From the NCBI GenBank assembly GCA_964601225.1, contig CAZRMM010000013.1, positions 1-23,473 of the forward strand: a stretch of 23,473 nucleotides of DNA, given 5' to 3'. Shown here one piece after another: positions 6,575 to 14,418 of the stretch. The notes beneath the pieces were generated by a model, which was given only the letters and a program-made list of their open reading frames with translations, was not told the DNA's origin and did no database searches. A program made the position numbers and the translations under genes. How positions within the stretch are numbered: the stretch's first letter is position 1; every line of letters begins with the position of its first letter. The DNA is from CAYRGC01 sp964601225. GTDB taxonomy: Bacteria > Patescibacteriota > Gracilibacteria > Peribacterales > Peribacteraceae.

Positions 6575-7588
6575 ATGCAAAGGCGATTTTCGTCGCTTCT
6601 CGCTCTCGGCATGGCGTTCTCGCCACTCCTGGCCACGGCCCAGAACGGCACGTTTTCGGACGTTCCGGCGGACGCCTGGTATGCATCGTACGTGCAAAAA
6701 GCCGCCGATGACGGGATCGTGTCCGGATACGTGGATGATGCCGGCGAACCCACCGGAAAATTCGGCCCCGCGGATAAAGTCACGCTGGAGCAGGCGCTCA
6801 AAATGGTCCTTGAAGCCGCAGGATACGAGGAAACCGTCTATGAACACCTCTGCGGCGTGGGATGCGGCGGAACGTTCTCCGCATCACCCTGGGCCCATGC
6901 GTACGCCACGGTCGCCATAGCCGAACGCTTCGACGTCCTGCACGGAAGCGCGATCAACCTGCGACAGTCGGCGACACGTGCCGAGGTCGCACAGATGATC
7001 GAAGATGCATTTCGACCGGTAATGAAACTCGACACGATCGTTCCCGAATCTTTCTCCGACGTGGAATTGGAAACAACCGCCCACCATGCGACTGCGATCA
7101 ATTCGATCGTTCAGGATGGCATCATGAGCGGCGACGGCCCATGCGAACCGGGCATCGGCTGCCCCAAAACCACCTTCCGACCGACCGACACCATCATTCG
7201 TGCGGAGGTGGCGAAAGTCGTAGTGCGCGCGATTGAAAAATACGGGAAACGCGGCGAGGGGATGCAGCCGACACGCAACGCATTCGCTCCGTTCCCGGGA
7301 GAAGTGGAAGTGTGGTACTTCCCGTCCCTGGGCTTCATGTTCCCCAACAAGGAAACGTCCGTTCGCCCCGGGACCGATGTCCGTTTCGTCAATCGCGGCA
7401 AGACGCCGATCTGGGTCGCCTCCGATCCGCACCCGACCCACGACGCCCTGCCCGGCTTCGATGCGAAGGGCCAACTGAAACAGAACGACTCGTACGTGTA
7501 CATGTTCACGAAGCCCGGCATGTGGTCGTTTCACAATCACCTGAATCCGGGAAATAGTAAGGCTTACGGCCAGATCGTAGTGCAGTAA
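6575..7588 (+). CDS. exported protein with SLH-like repeats and a Cys-less cupredoxin domain
   Basis: A 337-residue protein with a signal peptide (residues 1-22, hydrophobic LLALGMAFSPLLATA). Three SLH-like units follow: GTFSDVPADAWYASYVQKAA (about 25-85), SPWAHAYATVAIAERFDVL (about 104-147) and ESFSDVELETTAHHATAI (about 158-223). The third has a cysteine pair at 190/196, and Cys93/97 sit near the first. The C-terminal domain (about 242-337) is cupredoxin-like: VEVWYFPSLGFMFPNKETSV, VASDPHPTHDALP (His286, His289) and MWSFHNHLNP (His320, His322). The blue-copper Cys of the C-x(2)-H-type loop is missing. It probably anchors to the cell envelope and may bind metal differently. The frame is open upstream to 6437, but the signal peptide and promoter favour 6575. 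Confidence 0.82.
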   Translation: MQRRFSSLLALGMAFSPLLATAQNGTFSDVPADAWYASYVQKAADDGIVSGYVDDAGEPTGKFGPADKVTLEQALKMVLEAAGYEETVYEHLCGVGCGGTFSASPWAHAYATVAIAERFDVLHGSAINLRQSATRAEVAQMIEDAFRPVMKLDTIVPESFSDVELETTAHHATAINSIVQDGIMSGDGPCEPGIGCPKTTFRPTDTIIRAEVAKVVVRAIEKYGKRGEGMQPTRNAFAPFPGEVEVWYFPSLGFMFPNKETSVRPGTDVRFVNRGKTPIWVASDPHPTHDALPGFDAKGQLKQNDSYVYMFTKPGMWSFHNHLNPGNSKAYGQIVVQ

Positions 7589-7594
7589 GACCTC

Positions 7595-7623
7595 TTGCAC
7601 GAGACGGGCGAGCGGCCTAGTCT
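7595..7623 (+). promoter_or_regulatory. candidate promoter of the metK leader RNA
   Basis: TTGCAC (7595-7600) and TAGTCT (7618-7623) are spaced 17 nt apart, predicting a start near 7630, about 10 nt before the riboswitch aptamer. The -10 is a weak match, so this is a best guess. Confidence 0.4.
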
Positions 7624-7639
7624 TTCCGTACACCACCGC

Positions 7640-7739
7640 CTATCAAGAGCGATGTCGAGGGAACTGGCCCGTTTGAGACATCCCCCAACCTCCGAAGCCT
7701 CGGAACGGTGGGAACTCCAGCCCCGTAAGGGGAAGATAG
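7640..7739 (+). promoter_or_regulatory. SAM-I-clan riboswitch aptamer (S-box) upstream of metK
   Basis: The roughly 100-nt leader shows the S-box layout. P1 is CTATC (7640-7644) with GATAG (7735-7739). P2 is GATGTC (7651-7656) with GACATC, enclosing the conserved GAGGGAACTGGCCCG and TGA kink-turn elements. CCAACC precedes P3 (CCGA-AGCC-TCGG), GGTGGGAACTCC forms J3/4, and P4 is CCCC-GTAA-GGGG (7721-7732). These elements match the SAM-I family known to sense S-adenosylmethionine. The placement directly before the SAM synthetase gene is the classic feedback arrangement. SAM-I/IV variants are the closest alternative. Confidence 0.9.
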
Positions 7740-7750
7740 CCACTCCATGC

Positions 7751-7780
7751 AGCTCTTCCTCCCAGGGAGAGTTCTTTTTT
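7751..7780 (+). terminator. riboswitch expression-platform terminator
   Basis: CTCTTCC (7753-7759) pairs with GGGAGAG (7765-7771, one G-U) around a 5-nt loop, extendable by 2 bp, and is followed by TTCTTTTTT (7772-7780). GGGGAAGA (7729-7736), the 3' side of P4/P1, can instead pair with 7754-7761 as an antiterminator. SAM binding should therefore favour termination, an OFF switch for metK. Confidence 0.87.
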
Positions 7781-7866
7781 ATCTCACGGTCATATGTATT
7801 AGCTATTACGCACCTCTCTTAGTACTTCATACGTAATACCGAATACTTACCACTACTCCTTCTCGT

Positions 7867-9024
7867 ATGTCTCACTACTTCACATCGGAATCCGTCACCG
7901 AAGGCCATCCCGACAAGATCTGCGACCAGATCAGCGACGCCGTGCTCGATTACGCCTTGAGCAAGGATCCTCTAAGCCACGTTGCTTGCGAGTGCCTCGC
8001 GACGACCGGCCTCGTCGTGGTTGCGGGCGAGATCCGCACCAACACCTACATCCCGATGGCCGAGGTGGCACGGAAGACGATCCAGGAAATCGGCTACGAC
8101 GACGGTATCTACGGCTTCGATCACAAGGCCTGCGCCGTAATGGTCTGCGTCGGCGAACAGAGCAACGACATCGCGCAGGGCGTCGACGTCGAGCAAAATA
8201 AGGACAAGGAACAGGGCGCGGGCGACCAGGGTCTCATGTTCGGTTATGCCTGCGACGAGACGCCGGAACTCATGCCTCTCCCCATCTCGCTCGCACACGG
8301 CCTCACGAAAAAACTCGCGGAAGTCCGCAAGAAACACGGATTGAAATACCTTCGACCCGACGGCAAGAGCCAGGTGACGGTGCAATACGGCGACGACGGC
8401 AAAGTCGAGCGCCTCTCGTGCGTCGTCATCTCCACGCAGCACGCCGAAGACGTGACGCACGAACAGATCTGCGCCGACATTAAGAAGCACGTCATCGAGC
8501 CCGTCTGCGGCAAGTACATCGATGACCAGACTGTCTTCCACATCAACCCGACGGGACGCTTCGTCATCGGCGGCCCTCCGGGCGACTGCGGTCTTACGGG
8601 ACGCAAGATCATCGTGGACACCTACGGCGGTTACAGCCGCCACGGCGGTGGAGCGTTCTCGGGGAAGGACCCGAGCAAGGTTGACCGCTCCGCGGCATAC
8701 GCAGCTCGCTGGGTAGCCAAGCACGTGGTGAAGGCCGGCCTCGCGAAGAAATGCGAGGTGCAAGTAGCCTACGCCATCGGTATCGCGGCGCCGGTCTCGA
8801 TCCGCGTCGACACCTTCGGCACGGGAACCGTGAGTGATCGGAAGATCGAAGAGGCCGTGAAGAAGACTTTCGATCTTCGCCCCGCGGCGATCATCAAGGA
8901 TTTGGAACTCTTGAAGCCCCAGTATCGCCAGCTTGCCGCTTACGGCCACATGGGACGTGAGGATCTCGGCGTGAAGTGGGAGAAATGCGACCGCGTCGAC
9001 GCGCTGAAGAAAGCGATCTCCTGA
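7867..9024 (+). CDS. metK: S-adenosylmethionine synthetase
   Basis: A 385-residue cytosolic enzyme of standard length that makes S-adenosylmethionine from ATP and methionine. The N-terminal motif FTSESVTEGHPDKICDQISD supplies catalytic His14 and the metal-binding Asp16. The signature GAGDQGLMFGYA (117-128) and the P-loop-like GGGAFSGKDPSKVDRSAAY (260-278) are intact, and VAYAIGIAAPVSI is the usual C-terminal core. The start ATG gives the canonical N-terminus; no SD precedes it. The gene is controlled by the SAM riboswitch upstream and closed by a strong terminator downstream, so it is probably monocistronic. Nearby SAM users in the window are the two methyltransferases at 15424-16783. Confidence 0.97.
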   Translation: MSHYFTSESVTEGHPDKICDQISDAVLDYALSKDPLSHVACECLATTGLVVVAGEIRTNTYIPMAEVARKTIQEIGYDDGIYGFDHKACAVMVCVGEQSNDIAQGVDVEQNKDKEQGAGDQGLMFGYACDETPELMPLPISLAHGLTKKLAEVRKKHGLKYLRPDGKSQVTVQYGDDGKVERLSCVVISTQHAEDVTHEQICADIKKHVIEPVCGKYIDDQTVFHINPTGRFVIGGPPGDCGLTGRKIIVDTYGGYSRHGGGAFSGKDPSKVDRSAAYAARWVAKHVVKAGLAKKCEVQVAYAIGIAAPVSIRVDTFGTGTVSDRKIEEAVKKTFDLRPAAIIKDLELLKPQYRQLAAYGHMGREDLGVKWEKCDRVDALKKAIS

Positions 9025-9042
9025 GGAAAATTGGCACAAAAC

Positions 9043-9083
9043 GGGGCAGAAGGATCCTCGCCGTCTCCTTCGCCCCTTTTTTT
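9043..9083 (+). terminator. metK intrinsic terminator
   Basis: GGGGC-A-GAAGGA (9043-9054, one bulged A) pairs with TCCTTCGCCCC (9066-9076) around an 11-nt loop and is followed by seven T (9077-9083). It starts 18 nt after the metK stop. Confidence 0.92.
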
Positions 9084-9156
9084 GCATATGTGCGCGACTC
9101 AGAACAGACGGGAACGTCCACTCAACGATTGGGGTCACAAACGCTGCCAAAACGAT

Positions 9157-9162
9157 TATCAT
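9157..9162 (+). promoter_or_regulatory. candidate -10 box of tRNA-Leu
   Basis: TATCAT ends 8 nt before the mature tRNA 5' end at 9171, which would leave almost no 5' leader for RNase P. The -35 region is poorly matched. Confidence 0.4.
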
Positions 9163-9170
9163 GCCGACAT

Positions 9171-9256
9171 GCCGAGGTGGCGAAATGGCAGACGCGCCAG
9201 CCTTAGGAGCTGGTGGGAGCAATCCCGTAGAGGTTCGAGTCCTCTCCTCGGCACCA
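9171..9256 (+). tRNA. tRNA-Leu (anticodon UAG), CCA encoded
   Basis: The acceptor stem GCCGAGG/CCTCGGC is perfect over 7 bp. The anticodon stem CCAGC/GCTGG encloses loop CTTAGGA with anticodon TAG, which reads CUN leucine codons. A long variable arm (GGGAGCAATCCC) marks a class II tRNA, GGTTCGAGTCC is the T-loop, and discriminator A is followed by encoded CCA (9254-9256). The mature body without CCA is 9171-9253. Confidence 0.96.
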
Positions 9257-10519
9257 TCGGCTCGATACGGGCCGAAGGCCAATGCTCCTCTCCGTATCTC
9301 ACCCGTCCGCATACACATCATCGGCGGGAACACGACCTACAATCGCGGGGATCGCGCTAACGTGAGCGCCCTGTTATCCCTTATCAGAGGACGATTTCCC
9401 GAGGCACGCATTTCGATGGGATCGTTCTGTCCGAGGATCGACGCACAATGGTACGACGCTGTCGTCGTCCGACGCGGGATGCCATTTCTCAGCCTTGCCG
9501 AGATTCGCGCCATCCTCGCGTGCGATCTCGTCGTATGGGGAGGGGGCGGGATTCTACTGGAACAAAGCTGCCTCAGTGCCCTGCCGTACTGGACCTGCGT
9601 CCTTTTGTTCATCCGCCATGTCCTTCGACGGCCCGTCATCGCCTGGGCGCATGGCATTTCGCTCCAGAGCCGCCGAGGGCGCTTTCTTGCCGCAAAAGCC
9701 CTCGGGGCAGCGAATCTCGTTACCGTTCGGGACGAACACAGCCTCGCGCAAGCCGAATCTCTCGGCATACGGGCAAAGAAGATCATCGAACCCGTGTGCC
9801 TTCTTGCGCCGGCAGATCGAGTACGAACGACCTCCATCCTGGAAGAAGAAGGCATCCCCACGGATAGGAAGCTCGTCGCCGTCTGCCCGTCCTACTGGAG
9901 CTTCGACAACCGGCCCGACGACATCCTTCCCTATCTGGCGGCGCGGAAGATGCGTCTGCGACGCAGGGAACATTCCTGCCTCAAAACGATGAACCGAACC
10001 CTTGCGGAGATCGCCGATGGACTATGCGATCGCCTGGATGCGGACATCGTCCTTCTTCCTCACTACCCGGACCGCCTCTGGAAAGACCAGGAGCGCCTGG
10101 AAGAAATTCGCAAGAACGCATCTTGCGCCAAGCGCATGCACATTCTCAAAGGAGATACGTATTCTCCGCAGGAATACCTCGGCTTGTTCCGCCATTTCGT
10201 CCTGAGCATCGCGATGCCGATGCACGAAGGCATGTTCTCGCTCATGATGGGCACCCCGTGTCTTCAGCTGTTCTATGAAAAAAAGGGGGAAGAACTGTTT
10301 CGGGCCGCAGGAGCGGAGCAATGCGCAATCGACTGGAATATTCTCTGGCAAACGAATGGCACGAACGCCGTCCTGTTTCATGCCGAGCGAATCCTTCGGT
10401 CTTGGGCTACCCTGGGTCCTGATGTGGATAGGCGCCTCGGCGCAATGCGCAATGCCGCAGCCGCGACCGTCGATCTCCTGAATTCCGTTCTCACTCATGA
10501 AAGGTCTGTTGACGCGTAA
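9257..10519 (+). CDS. polysaccharide pyruvyl transferase-like protein, 5' end uncertain
   Basis: The frame resembles the polysaccharide pyruvyl transferase (WcaK/CsaB) family. An N-terminal IIGGNTTYNRGD segment fits 'GG.g..N.GDe', DLVVWGGGGILLEQ is the glycine-rich strand, and IAMPMHEGMFSLMMGTPCLQ followed by FYEKKGEEL fits the C-terminal 'RlH..i.a...g.P.i...Y..K' block, with the Arg absent. Such enzymes add ketal pyruvate to cell-surface glycans. No in-frame ATG, GTG or TTG exists between the tRNA end and the conserved IIGGN (about 9317). The only upstream ones (9161, 9185) lie at or within tRNA-Leu, and the next GTG (9362) would delete the motif. The start given is only the first codon after the tRNA. 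It overlaps the next gene by 23 bp, implying an operon. Confidence 0.75.
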   Translation, partial: SARYGPKANAPLRISPVRIHIIGGNTTYNRGDRANVSALLSLIRGRFPEARISMGSFCPRIDAQWYDAVVVRRGMPFLSLAEIRAILACDLVVWGGGGILLEQSCLSALPYWTCVLLFIRHVLRRPVIAWAHGISLQSRRGRFLAAKALGAANLVTVRDEHSLAQAESLGIRAKKIIEPVCLLAPADRVRTTSILEEEGIPTDRKLVAVCPSYWSFDNRPDDILPYLAARKMRLRRREHSCLKTMNRTLAEIADGLCDRLDADIVLLPHYPDRLWKDQERLEEIRKNASCAKRMHILKGDTYSPQEYLGLFRHFVLSIAMPMHEGMFSLMMGTPCLQLFYEKKGEELFRAAGAEQCAIDWNILWQTNGTNAVLFHAERILRSWATLGPDVDRRLGAMRNAAAATVDLLNSVLTHERSVDA

Positions 10520-12107
10520 AATCGCCATTGGCCTGGGAGCGATCGCGGCGAGCCTCTGTTTCGGTTTTGCCTTCACGTACACCGCCGGCGTCGGATACGA
10601 CGACGTCTATCAGCACACACACAGTCTCTGGCTTATGGGGAAATTTGGCCTGGGGCCCACCATCGATTTCCGGGAATTGGGAAAGCAATACGCGCCTCTC
10701 TGGGATTTGCTGTTGGGAATCGCTACGCAGTGGCTGTTTTCCTGGCTGCACGATCCTATTTGGGTAAGACATGCCTTCACATTCGCACTGTGGCCTCTCA
10801 CTATCGCCGGAACATATCTGCTTTTGCGCCGCTCAGGTGAGCGCTCCGCTCTCGCCGGTCTTTGCGCGGCGGCGCTCTTTGGTGTCATTCGTTTTGGAGG
10901 ACACGCCTTCACAAATACCAAGGATTTTCCCGCGGCTGCCGCATTTCTCCTCGTGACAATCGCACAATGGATTCTTCTTCGTGAGTGGAATGGCAGCAAT
11001 GACGGCAGGGCATGGTGGCGCTTCGGCGCTCTCGGAATCCTTTCCTCGCTGCCGTTTTTGCTTCGCATACCGCTGCTCCACCACGTCGCCATTCTCGGAA
11101 TTCTCACTCTTGGCTGCCCGTTCTTACTCCCGAAAGGGCGCAGATGGTCCGCCGTACTTCTTCTGGGATTCTCTCTGGTCACGGCGACGTTGGCCATACT
11201 GTCGCTCTATCCGTACGCATGGGACATCGGCCTGAGCGGAAAACTTCTCTCTCCGCTGACGTTCTTCGGAAAATTCAATGCCCAGATTGTTCCCGCACCC
11301 GTCTTCGGACATGTCTATACGTCGATATCTCTTCCGTGGTGGTACGCACTGGTCTGGCTGTTCTTCGTGGCCCACCCCATCGTTCTCGTCCTTGCGATCC
11401 TCAGTCCTCTTTTTCTCCGGAGATCCGCGGGCGCACGTCATTCGAACGATGCGATCGGCATGCCTTTCTTGCCTTTGCTCAGGACGTGGATTGGCATTGT
11501 CGTCGTCATGAGCTTTGGCCTCGTCATGCTTCTGCAGCCGAATCTGTATGACGAAGAACGACATATTCTCTTCCTCTATCCTCCGCTCTTCTTGCTTGCG
11601 ATCCTGCAATACAGGGCAGCGAGCAATCGAATACTGCACGCGCTGACAGGAGCAATCATCGTCTGCGGCGTCATGGCGTATGCGTGGTGGGGTCAGTGGG
11701 CCTACGTGTACAAGCCGATATTTTCCTGGGGCATCGCCGACCAATTTTCCGGCGATTACAGGGGTCTTTGCGTCTCGCGAGCGATCGATGCCATGGCGGG
11801 CCGAGCCCCGACTTCCGATCCCGTTATCGTGAAAGGGCCGTATACCGAGGCTGCCATGCACTATCGTCGACGCAAGGAGAGCCTCCTCGCCGGCATGCCC
11901 GAGCTGGGGAACTACGTCTTTCATGACAGTTACAGGACGGGAAAGGGATTTACCCTTCTCTGGTTCAACCGATTCAGTACGCCTCAGGTCTACCTTCCGC
12001 TCCTAAACGATGGAATCGCGAAGGAGCTTTGGTCAATGCGAATGCCCTCCGGGGATCCCGCGTGCAGCATCGTCTCCTTCAATAAGAACCCGTCGCCAAA
12101 TCAGTAA
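10497..12107 (+). CDS. GT-C fold multi-pass membrane glycosyltransferase (GT39/PMT-like)
   Basis: A 536-residue polytopic protein with roughly ten or more hydrophobic segments, starting with TM1 (IAIGLGAIAASLCFGFAF). The first outer loop holds GYDDVYQHTHSLWL with an acidic pair (Asp35/36), the usual place of the catalytic acid in GT-C enzymes such as PMT/ArnT. RFGGHAFTNTKDFPAAAAFL (about 125-145) resembles the GT39-like 'P...a..FL' region. The C-terminal part is a smaller extracytoplasmic domain after the last TM. Such enzymes use polyprenyl-phosphate sugars to glycosylate lipids, glycans or proteins outside the membrane. The 23-bp overlap with the pyruvyl transferase-like gene suggests a joint role in surface glycan assembly. 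Acceptor and sugar are unknown. Confidence 0.7.
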   Translation: MKGLLTRKIAIGLGAIAASLCFGFAFTYTAGVGYDDVYQHTHSLWLMGKFGLGPTIDFRELGKQYAPLWDLLLGIATQWLFSWLHDPIWVRHAFTFALWPLTIAGTYLLLRRSGERSALAGLCAAALFGVIRFGGHAFTNTKDFPAAAAFLLVTIAQWILLREWNGSNDGRAWWRFGALGILSSLPFLLRIPLLHHVAILGILTLGCPFLLPKGRRWSAVLLLGFSLVTATLAILSLYPYAWDIGLSGKLLSPLTFFGKFNAQIVPAPVFGHVYTSISLPWWYALVWLFFVAHPIVLVLAILSPLFLRRSAGARHSNDAIGMPFLPLLRTWIGIVVVMSFGLVMLLQPNLYDEERHILFLYPPLFLLAILQYRAASNRILHALTGAIIVCGVMAYAWWGQWAYVYKPIFSWGIADQFSGDYRGLCVSRAIDAMAGRAPTSDPVIVKGPYTEAAMHYRRRKESLLAGMPELGNYVFHDSYRTGKGFTLLWFNRFSTPQVYLPLLNDGIAKELWSMRMPSGDPACSIVSFNKNPSPNQ

Positions 12108-12114
12108 GAGGCAC

Positions 12115-13206
12115 TCAGGGGCGAATCGCGCGAACGAGAGTGCCCACGCCCACCACGCGATCGTAGCGTCGACCGCCGACGAGAAGGGTAGGAATCTTGA
12201 TGGTGCGCAACTGATCCTCGACAATGCCCTTTTGAACGGCGAGCGAATCGCGAATTTCGGAAGAAGCGGCAAGCGACTCGATCCTGCGCACGTCAGCCGT
12301 CGAATAGCCGATCTCTGTCAAAAACGACCGCAGAGTTTCGCGAAGCTCCTTTTCGGTGAGCCCCATCGTGAAGACGGTCTGCCAATCGGTGCCGTCATCC
12401 CGCTCGCCGAAGATCCTTTCAAGCAATTGCCAATCGGGCGCGACGCCCGAGGGGTTCGCACGGAGCGGCACGCGCTTCGCCGCCTCGACGTACGAGGCGA
12501 GTATGGGCGATGACCAGAATTTGTAACCCGATTCGGCCTTCGGGTTCGGAATCGGATACAGAAGATAGGTGAGATTCGCGGCAGTCTCGTATCCCGCCTC
12601 CTTCATATTCGCAAAGAGCTTGCGGCAGAAGCGGCAGCTGGGATCGAGCACTTCGAGAACCGTCGGCTTCGTCGGATCGAGAGGGATATACGTAGTACCC
12701 GTAGGAGCGACATAGGCTGTCGGATCCCACGTCTTGAGGCGATCGGGGATGCGCGAAAGCGTCTCGGCAAAGCGGGAGAAGGGGCCTGCCGCCCATGTGC
12801 CGATTTTCCCTTCTTTTACCGCGTCACCGAGGCTCAGGGACGCCTGATCGACTCCGCACGCCTCGCCCGAAAGAGAGCAGGATTCCACATTGCCGGGATT
12901 ACACGTGCCGTAGACCCAAAGATTGAGCCCGGCGACAGCCAGATACAGGACGCTCCACACGCTGAGCGCCACGAAGGCGAACGAAATCCAATCGAGCCAC
13001 CGATCAAGAAACTTTGCGACACGGGGATGCCTGAAGACGAGCTTCCCGATCAGTCGTCCGCGAACTTCATCGGAAAAATTGATGTCACACGGACGGAAAC
13101 TGACGCGGCGGAGCACGCAGTGCCACGCCTGCTTCGCAAGGGGACGGTAGGTCGCCGAGAAAATTGCGAGGATGCCGAAGACGAGGAAGGCGGCGATGCA
13201 GAACAT
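12115..13206 (-). CDS. membrane-anchored thioredoxin-like (DsbA/DsbG-type) protein with CRFC motif
   Basis: A 363-residue protein. TM1 (residues 2-20, FCIAAFLVFGILAIFSATY) and TM2 (about 73-99, ISFAFVALSVWSVLYLAVAG) flank a basic cytosolic loop. TM2 is followed by a Cys-bearing stretch with Cys102, Cys110 and Cys117, then a thioredoxin-fold domain with VLEVLDPSCRFCRKLF (CxxC at 191-194). KIPTLLVGGRRY near the C-terminus looks like the cis-Pro loop. It is probably an outward-facing disulfide oxidoreductase. The frame is open to 13251, but the ATG at 13206 starts TM1 directly and lies 1 nt after the stop of the cysteine desulfurase-like gene, so the two are co-transcribed. It converges on the glycosyltransferase with a 7-nt gap. 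Confidence 0.78.
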   Translation of the reverse strand: MFCIAAFLVFGILAIFSATYRPLAKQAWHCVLRRVSFRPCDINFSDEVRGRLIGKLVFRHPRVAKFLDRWLDWISFAFVALSVWSVLYLAVAGLNLWVYGTCNPGNVESCSLSGEACGVDQASLSLGDAVKEGKIGTWAAGPFSRFAETLSRIPDRLKTWDPTAYVAPTGTTYIPLDPTKPTVLEVLDPSCRFCRKLFANMKEAGYETAANLTYLLYPIPNPKAESGYKFWSSPILASYVEAAKRVPLRANPSGVAPDWQLLERIFGERDDGTDWQTVFTMGLTEKELRETLRSFLTEIGYSTADVRRIESLAASSEIRDSLAVQKGIVEDQLRTIKIPTLLVGGRRYDRVVGVGTLVRAIRP

Positions 13207-13207
13207 G

Positions 13208-14407
13208 TCAGAAAGCGTGAAGAATGGAGGACAGCGCCCCGAGGACAACATCGATGTCCTCTTCGGTATTGTGGTATCCCAGAGAAACGCGGAGCAGCGG
13301 CGGCAATCGACGAACGCCGATCAGATAATGGTGGCAACAGAACGATCCGCTGCGGCACATGATCTGCTTCTCTCCGAGGAAAAGCGCGAGCTTGTGCGCG
13401 TCGAGCCCATCGACGCAGAAGCTCTGGACGGGCGAGGCCGCCGTATTCAGCAACTTCACTCGGGGAATGGCGGAAAGTCCGTCGAAAAGCTTGTGAGAAA
13501 GTTCCTTTTCTCGACGGCGCAATTCTGGATGAGCCTCCATCCACGCGAGGGCAGAACGAAGACCGATGATCCCCGCCCAATTTTGCAAACCGGATTCGAG
13601 ACGAGAATGCAGATCGTTTCCCGACAGGAGATCGTAATCTGCCTCTCGCACCCCACTCACCGTCCCCCCGCCGAGGAAGGAGATAGGAAGACGCTCAAGA
13701 AGCGACCGGCGGATGACGACAAACCCCAGGCTCGGAGCGTATGCCTTGTGTGCCGATCCGAATGCCGCATCGAAATCCGTGCGGCGAAGAAGCTCGGGAT
13801 CATGCCCCATGCTCTGCGCCGCATCGAGAAGAAGGATGCCGCCCTCGCGATGCACGGCGTCCGCAAGTTCGGGCGCATTCTGCAGGATGCGACCGTCGAT
13901 ATTGGATGCGGTATTGAGAAGAAGGACCGCCCCTGCAAGATCCGCGGGCTTGGCAACGACACTGCCGTCCTCTGTCCGAGGAAGGACCAGGCGTGGCCTT
14001 GCGCGCGTTCGGGCCCAACTGATCGTGGGAAGGAAAACGGAATTATGTTCGATGTCGGATGTGACGATGCGATCGAATGCCGGCAGTTGGGACAGCACGA
14101 GATTGATGCCGTACGTGGTATTGAGCGTGAAGGCGACGGCGTACTCCTTCGGCGACTTGCCGACATACGCAAGAAGCGCGGCCCGCGCTTCTTCCACATC
14201 GCGATCCACGGAAACTCCCCACGGATACTTCACGCGACCTCCGCACGCATTGCGCTCGGTGTAGTACCGCATCTCCGCGTCGATCACCTGCTGAGGCCGG
14301 AGCGTCTGGCATGCGGAATCAAGATAGTGACTCCCGCGCGCGAGATATCCAAAATCACCCTGTCGGGCCTCATAATCGGCCGATGACGACTTCCCAAAGC
14401 GGAACAT
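13208..14407 (-). CDS. class V aminotransferase, cysteine desulfurase-like (SufS/CsdA group)
   Basis: A 399-residue PLP enzyme of family length. HYLDSACQTLRPQQVI replaces the usual 'yLDnAa...P..v' start. IEHNSVFLP has the PLP-stacking His121, ILLLDAAQSMGH the Asp195 that contacts the pyridine N, and GSAHKAYAPSLG the Schiff-base Lys221. The C-terminal loop RSGSFCCHHYLIG carries Cys357/Cys358 where SufS has its catalytic Cys, followed by LRVSLGYHNTEEDID. It is likely to mobilise sulfur from cysteine for Fe-S or thio-modification, but no suf or isc scaffold gene lies in the window. A doubled Cys is unusual for SufS, so an isopenicillin-epimerase-like relative is possible. It is directly upstream of, and presumably co-transcribed with, the CRFC membrane protein. 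Confidence 0.82.
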   Translation of the reverse strand: MFRFGKSSSADYEARQGDFGYLARGSHYLDSACQTLRPQQVIDAEMRYYTERNACGGRVKYPWGVSVDRDVEEARAALLAYVGKSPKEYAVAFTLNTTYGINLVLSQLPAFDRIVTSDIEHNSVFLPTISWARTRARPRLVLPRTEDGSVVAKPADLAGAVLLLNTASNIDGRILQNAPELADAVHREGGILLLDAAQSMGHDPELLRRTDFDAAFGSAHKAYAPSLGFVVIRRSLLERLPISFLGGGTVSGVREADYDLLSGNDLHSRLESGLQNWAGIIGLRSALAWMEAHPELRRREKELSHKLFDGLSAIPRVKLLNTAASPVQSFCVDGLDAHKLALFLGEKQIMCRSGSFCCHHYLIGVRRLPPLLRVSLGYHNTEEDIDVVLGALSSILHAF

Positions 14408-14418
14408 GCGCTGGGAGC

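Noticed and set aside
7804..7838. TATTACG/CGTAATA inverted repeat in the metK leader
   Set aside because: Seven bp with a 21-nt spacer in AT-rich DNA is close to chance; the riboswitch already explains the regulation.
9161..9256. ATGs at 9161 and 9185 as the start of the pyruvyl transferase-like gene
   Set aside because: The encoded peptide (GGSNPVEVRVLSSAP) is the translation of tRNA-Leu, a well-known artefact. The start is left open instead.
7972..9333. 453-codon open frame on the minus strand
   Set aside because: It is antisense to metK and runs through a terminator and a tRNA; high GC keeps such frames open.
9171..12107. Genomic island inserted at the tRNA-Leu 3' end
   Set aside because: I looked for a second copy of the tRNA 3' end near 12,000-12,200 and for an integrase and saw neither; a glycan gene pair beside a tRNA is not enough.
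12112..12145. Inverted repeat GGCACTC/GAGTGCC as a terminator between the convergent glycosyltransferase and CRFC-protein genes
   Set aside because: The 7-bp arms enclose 20 nt and lie largely inside the coding end of the minus-strand gene, with no T-tract; too weak to list.
13172..14386. 404-codon open frame on the plus strand
   Set aside because: It is antisense to the cysteine desulfurase-like gene, which has all its PLP motifs.
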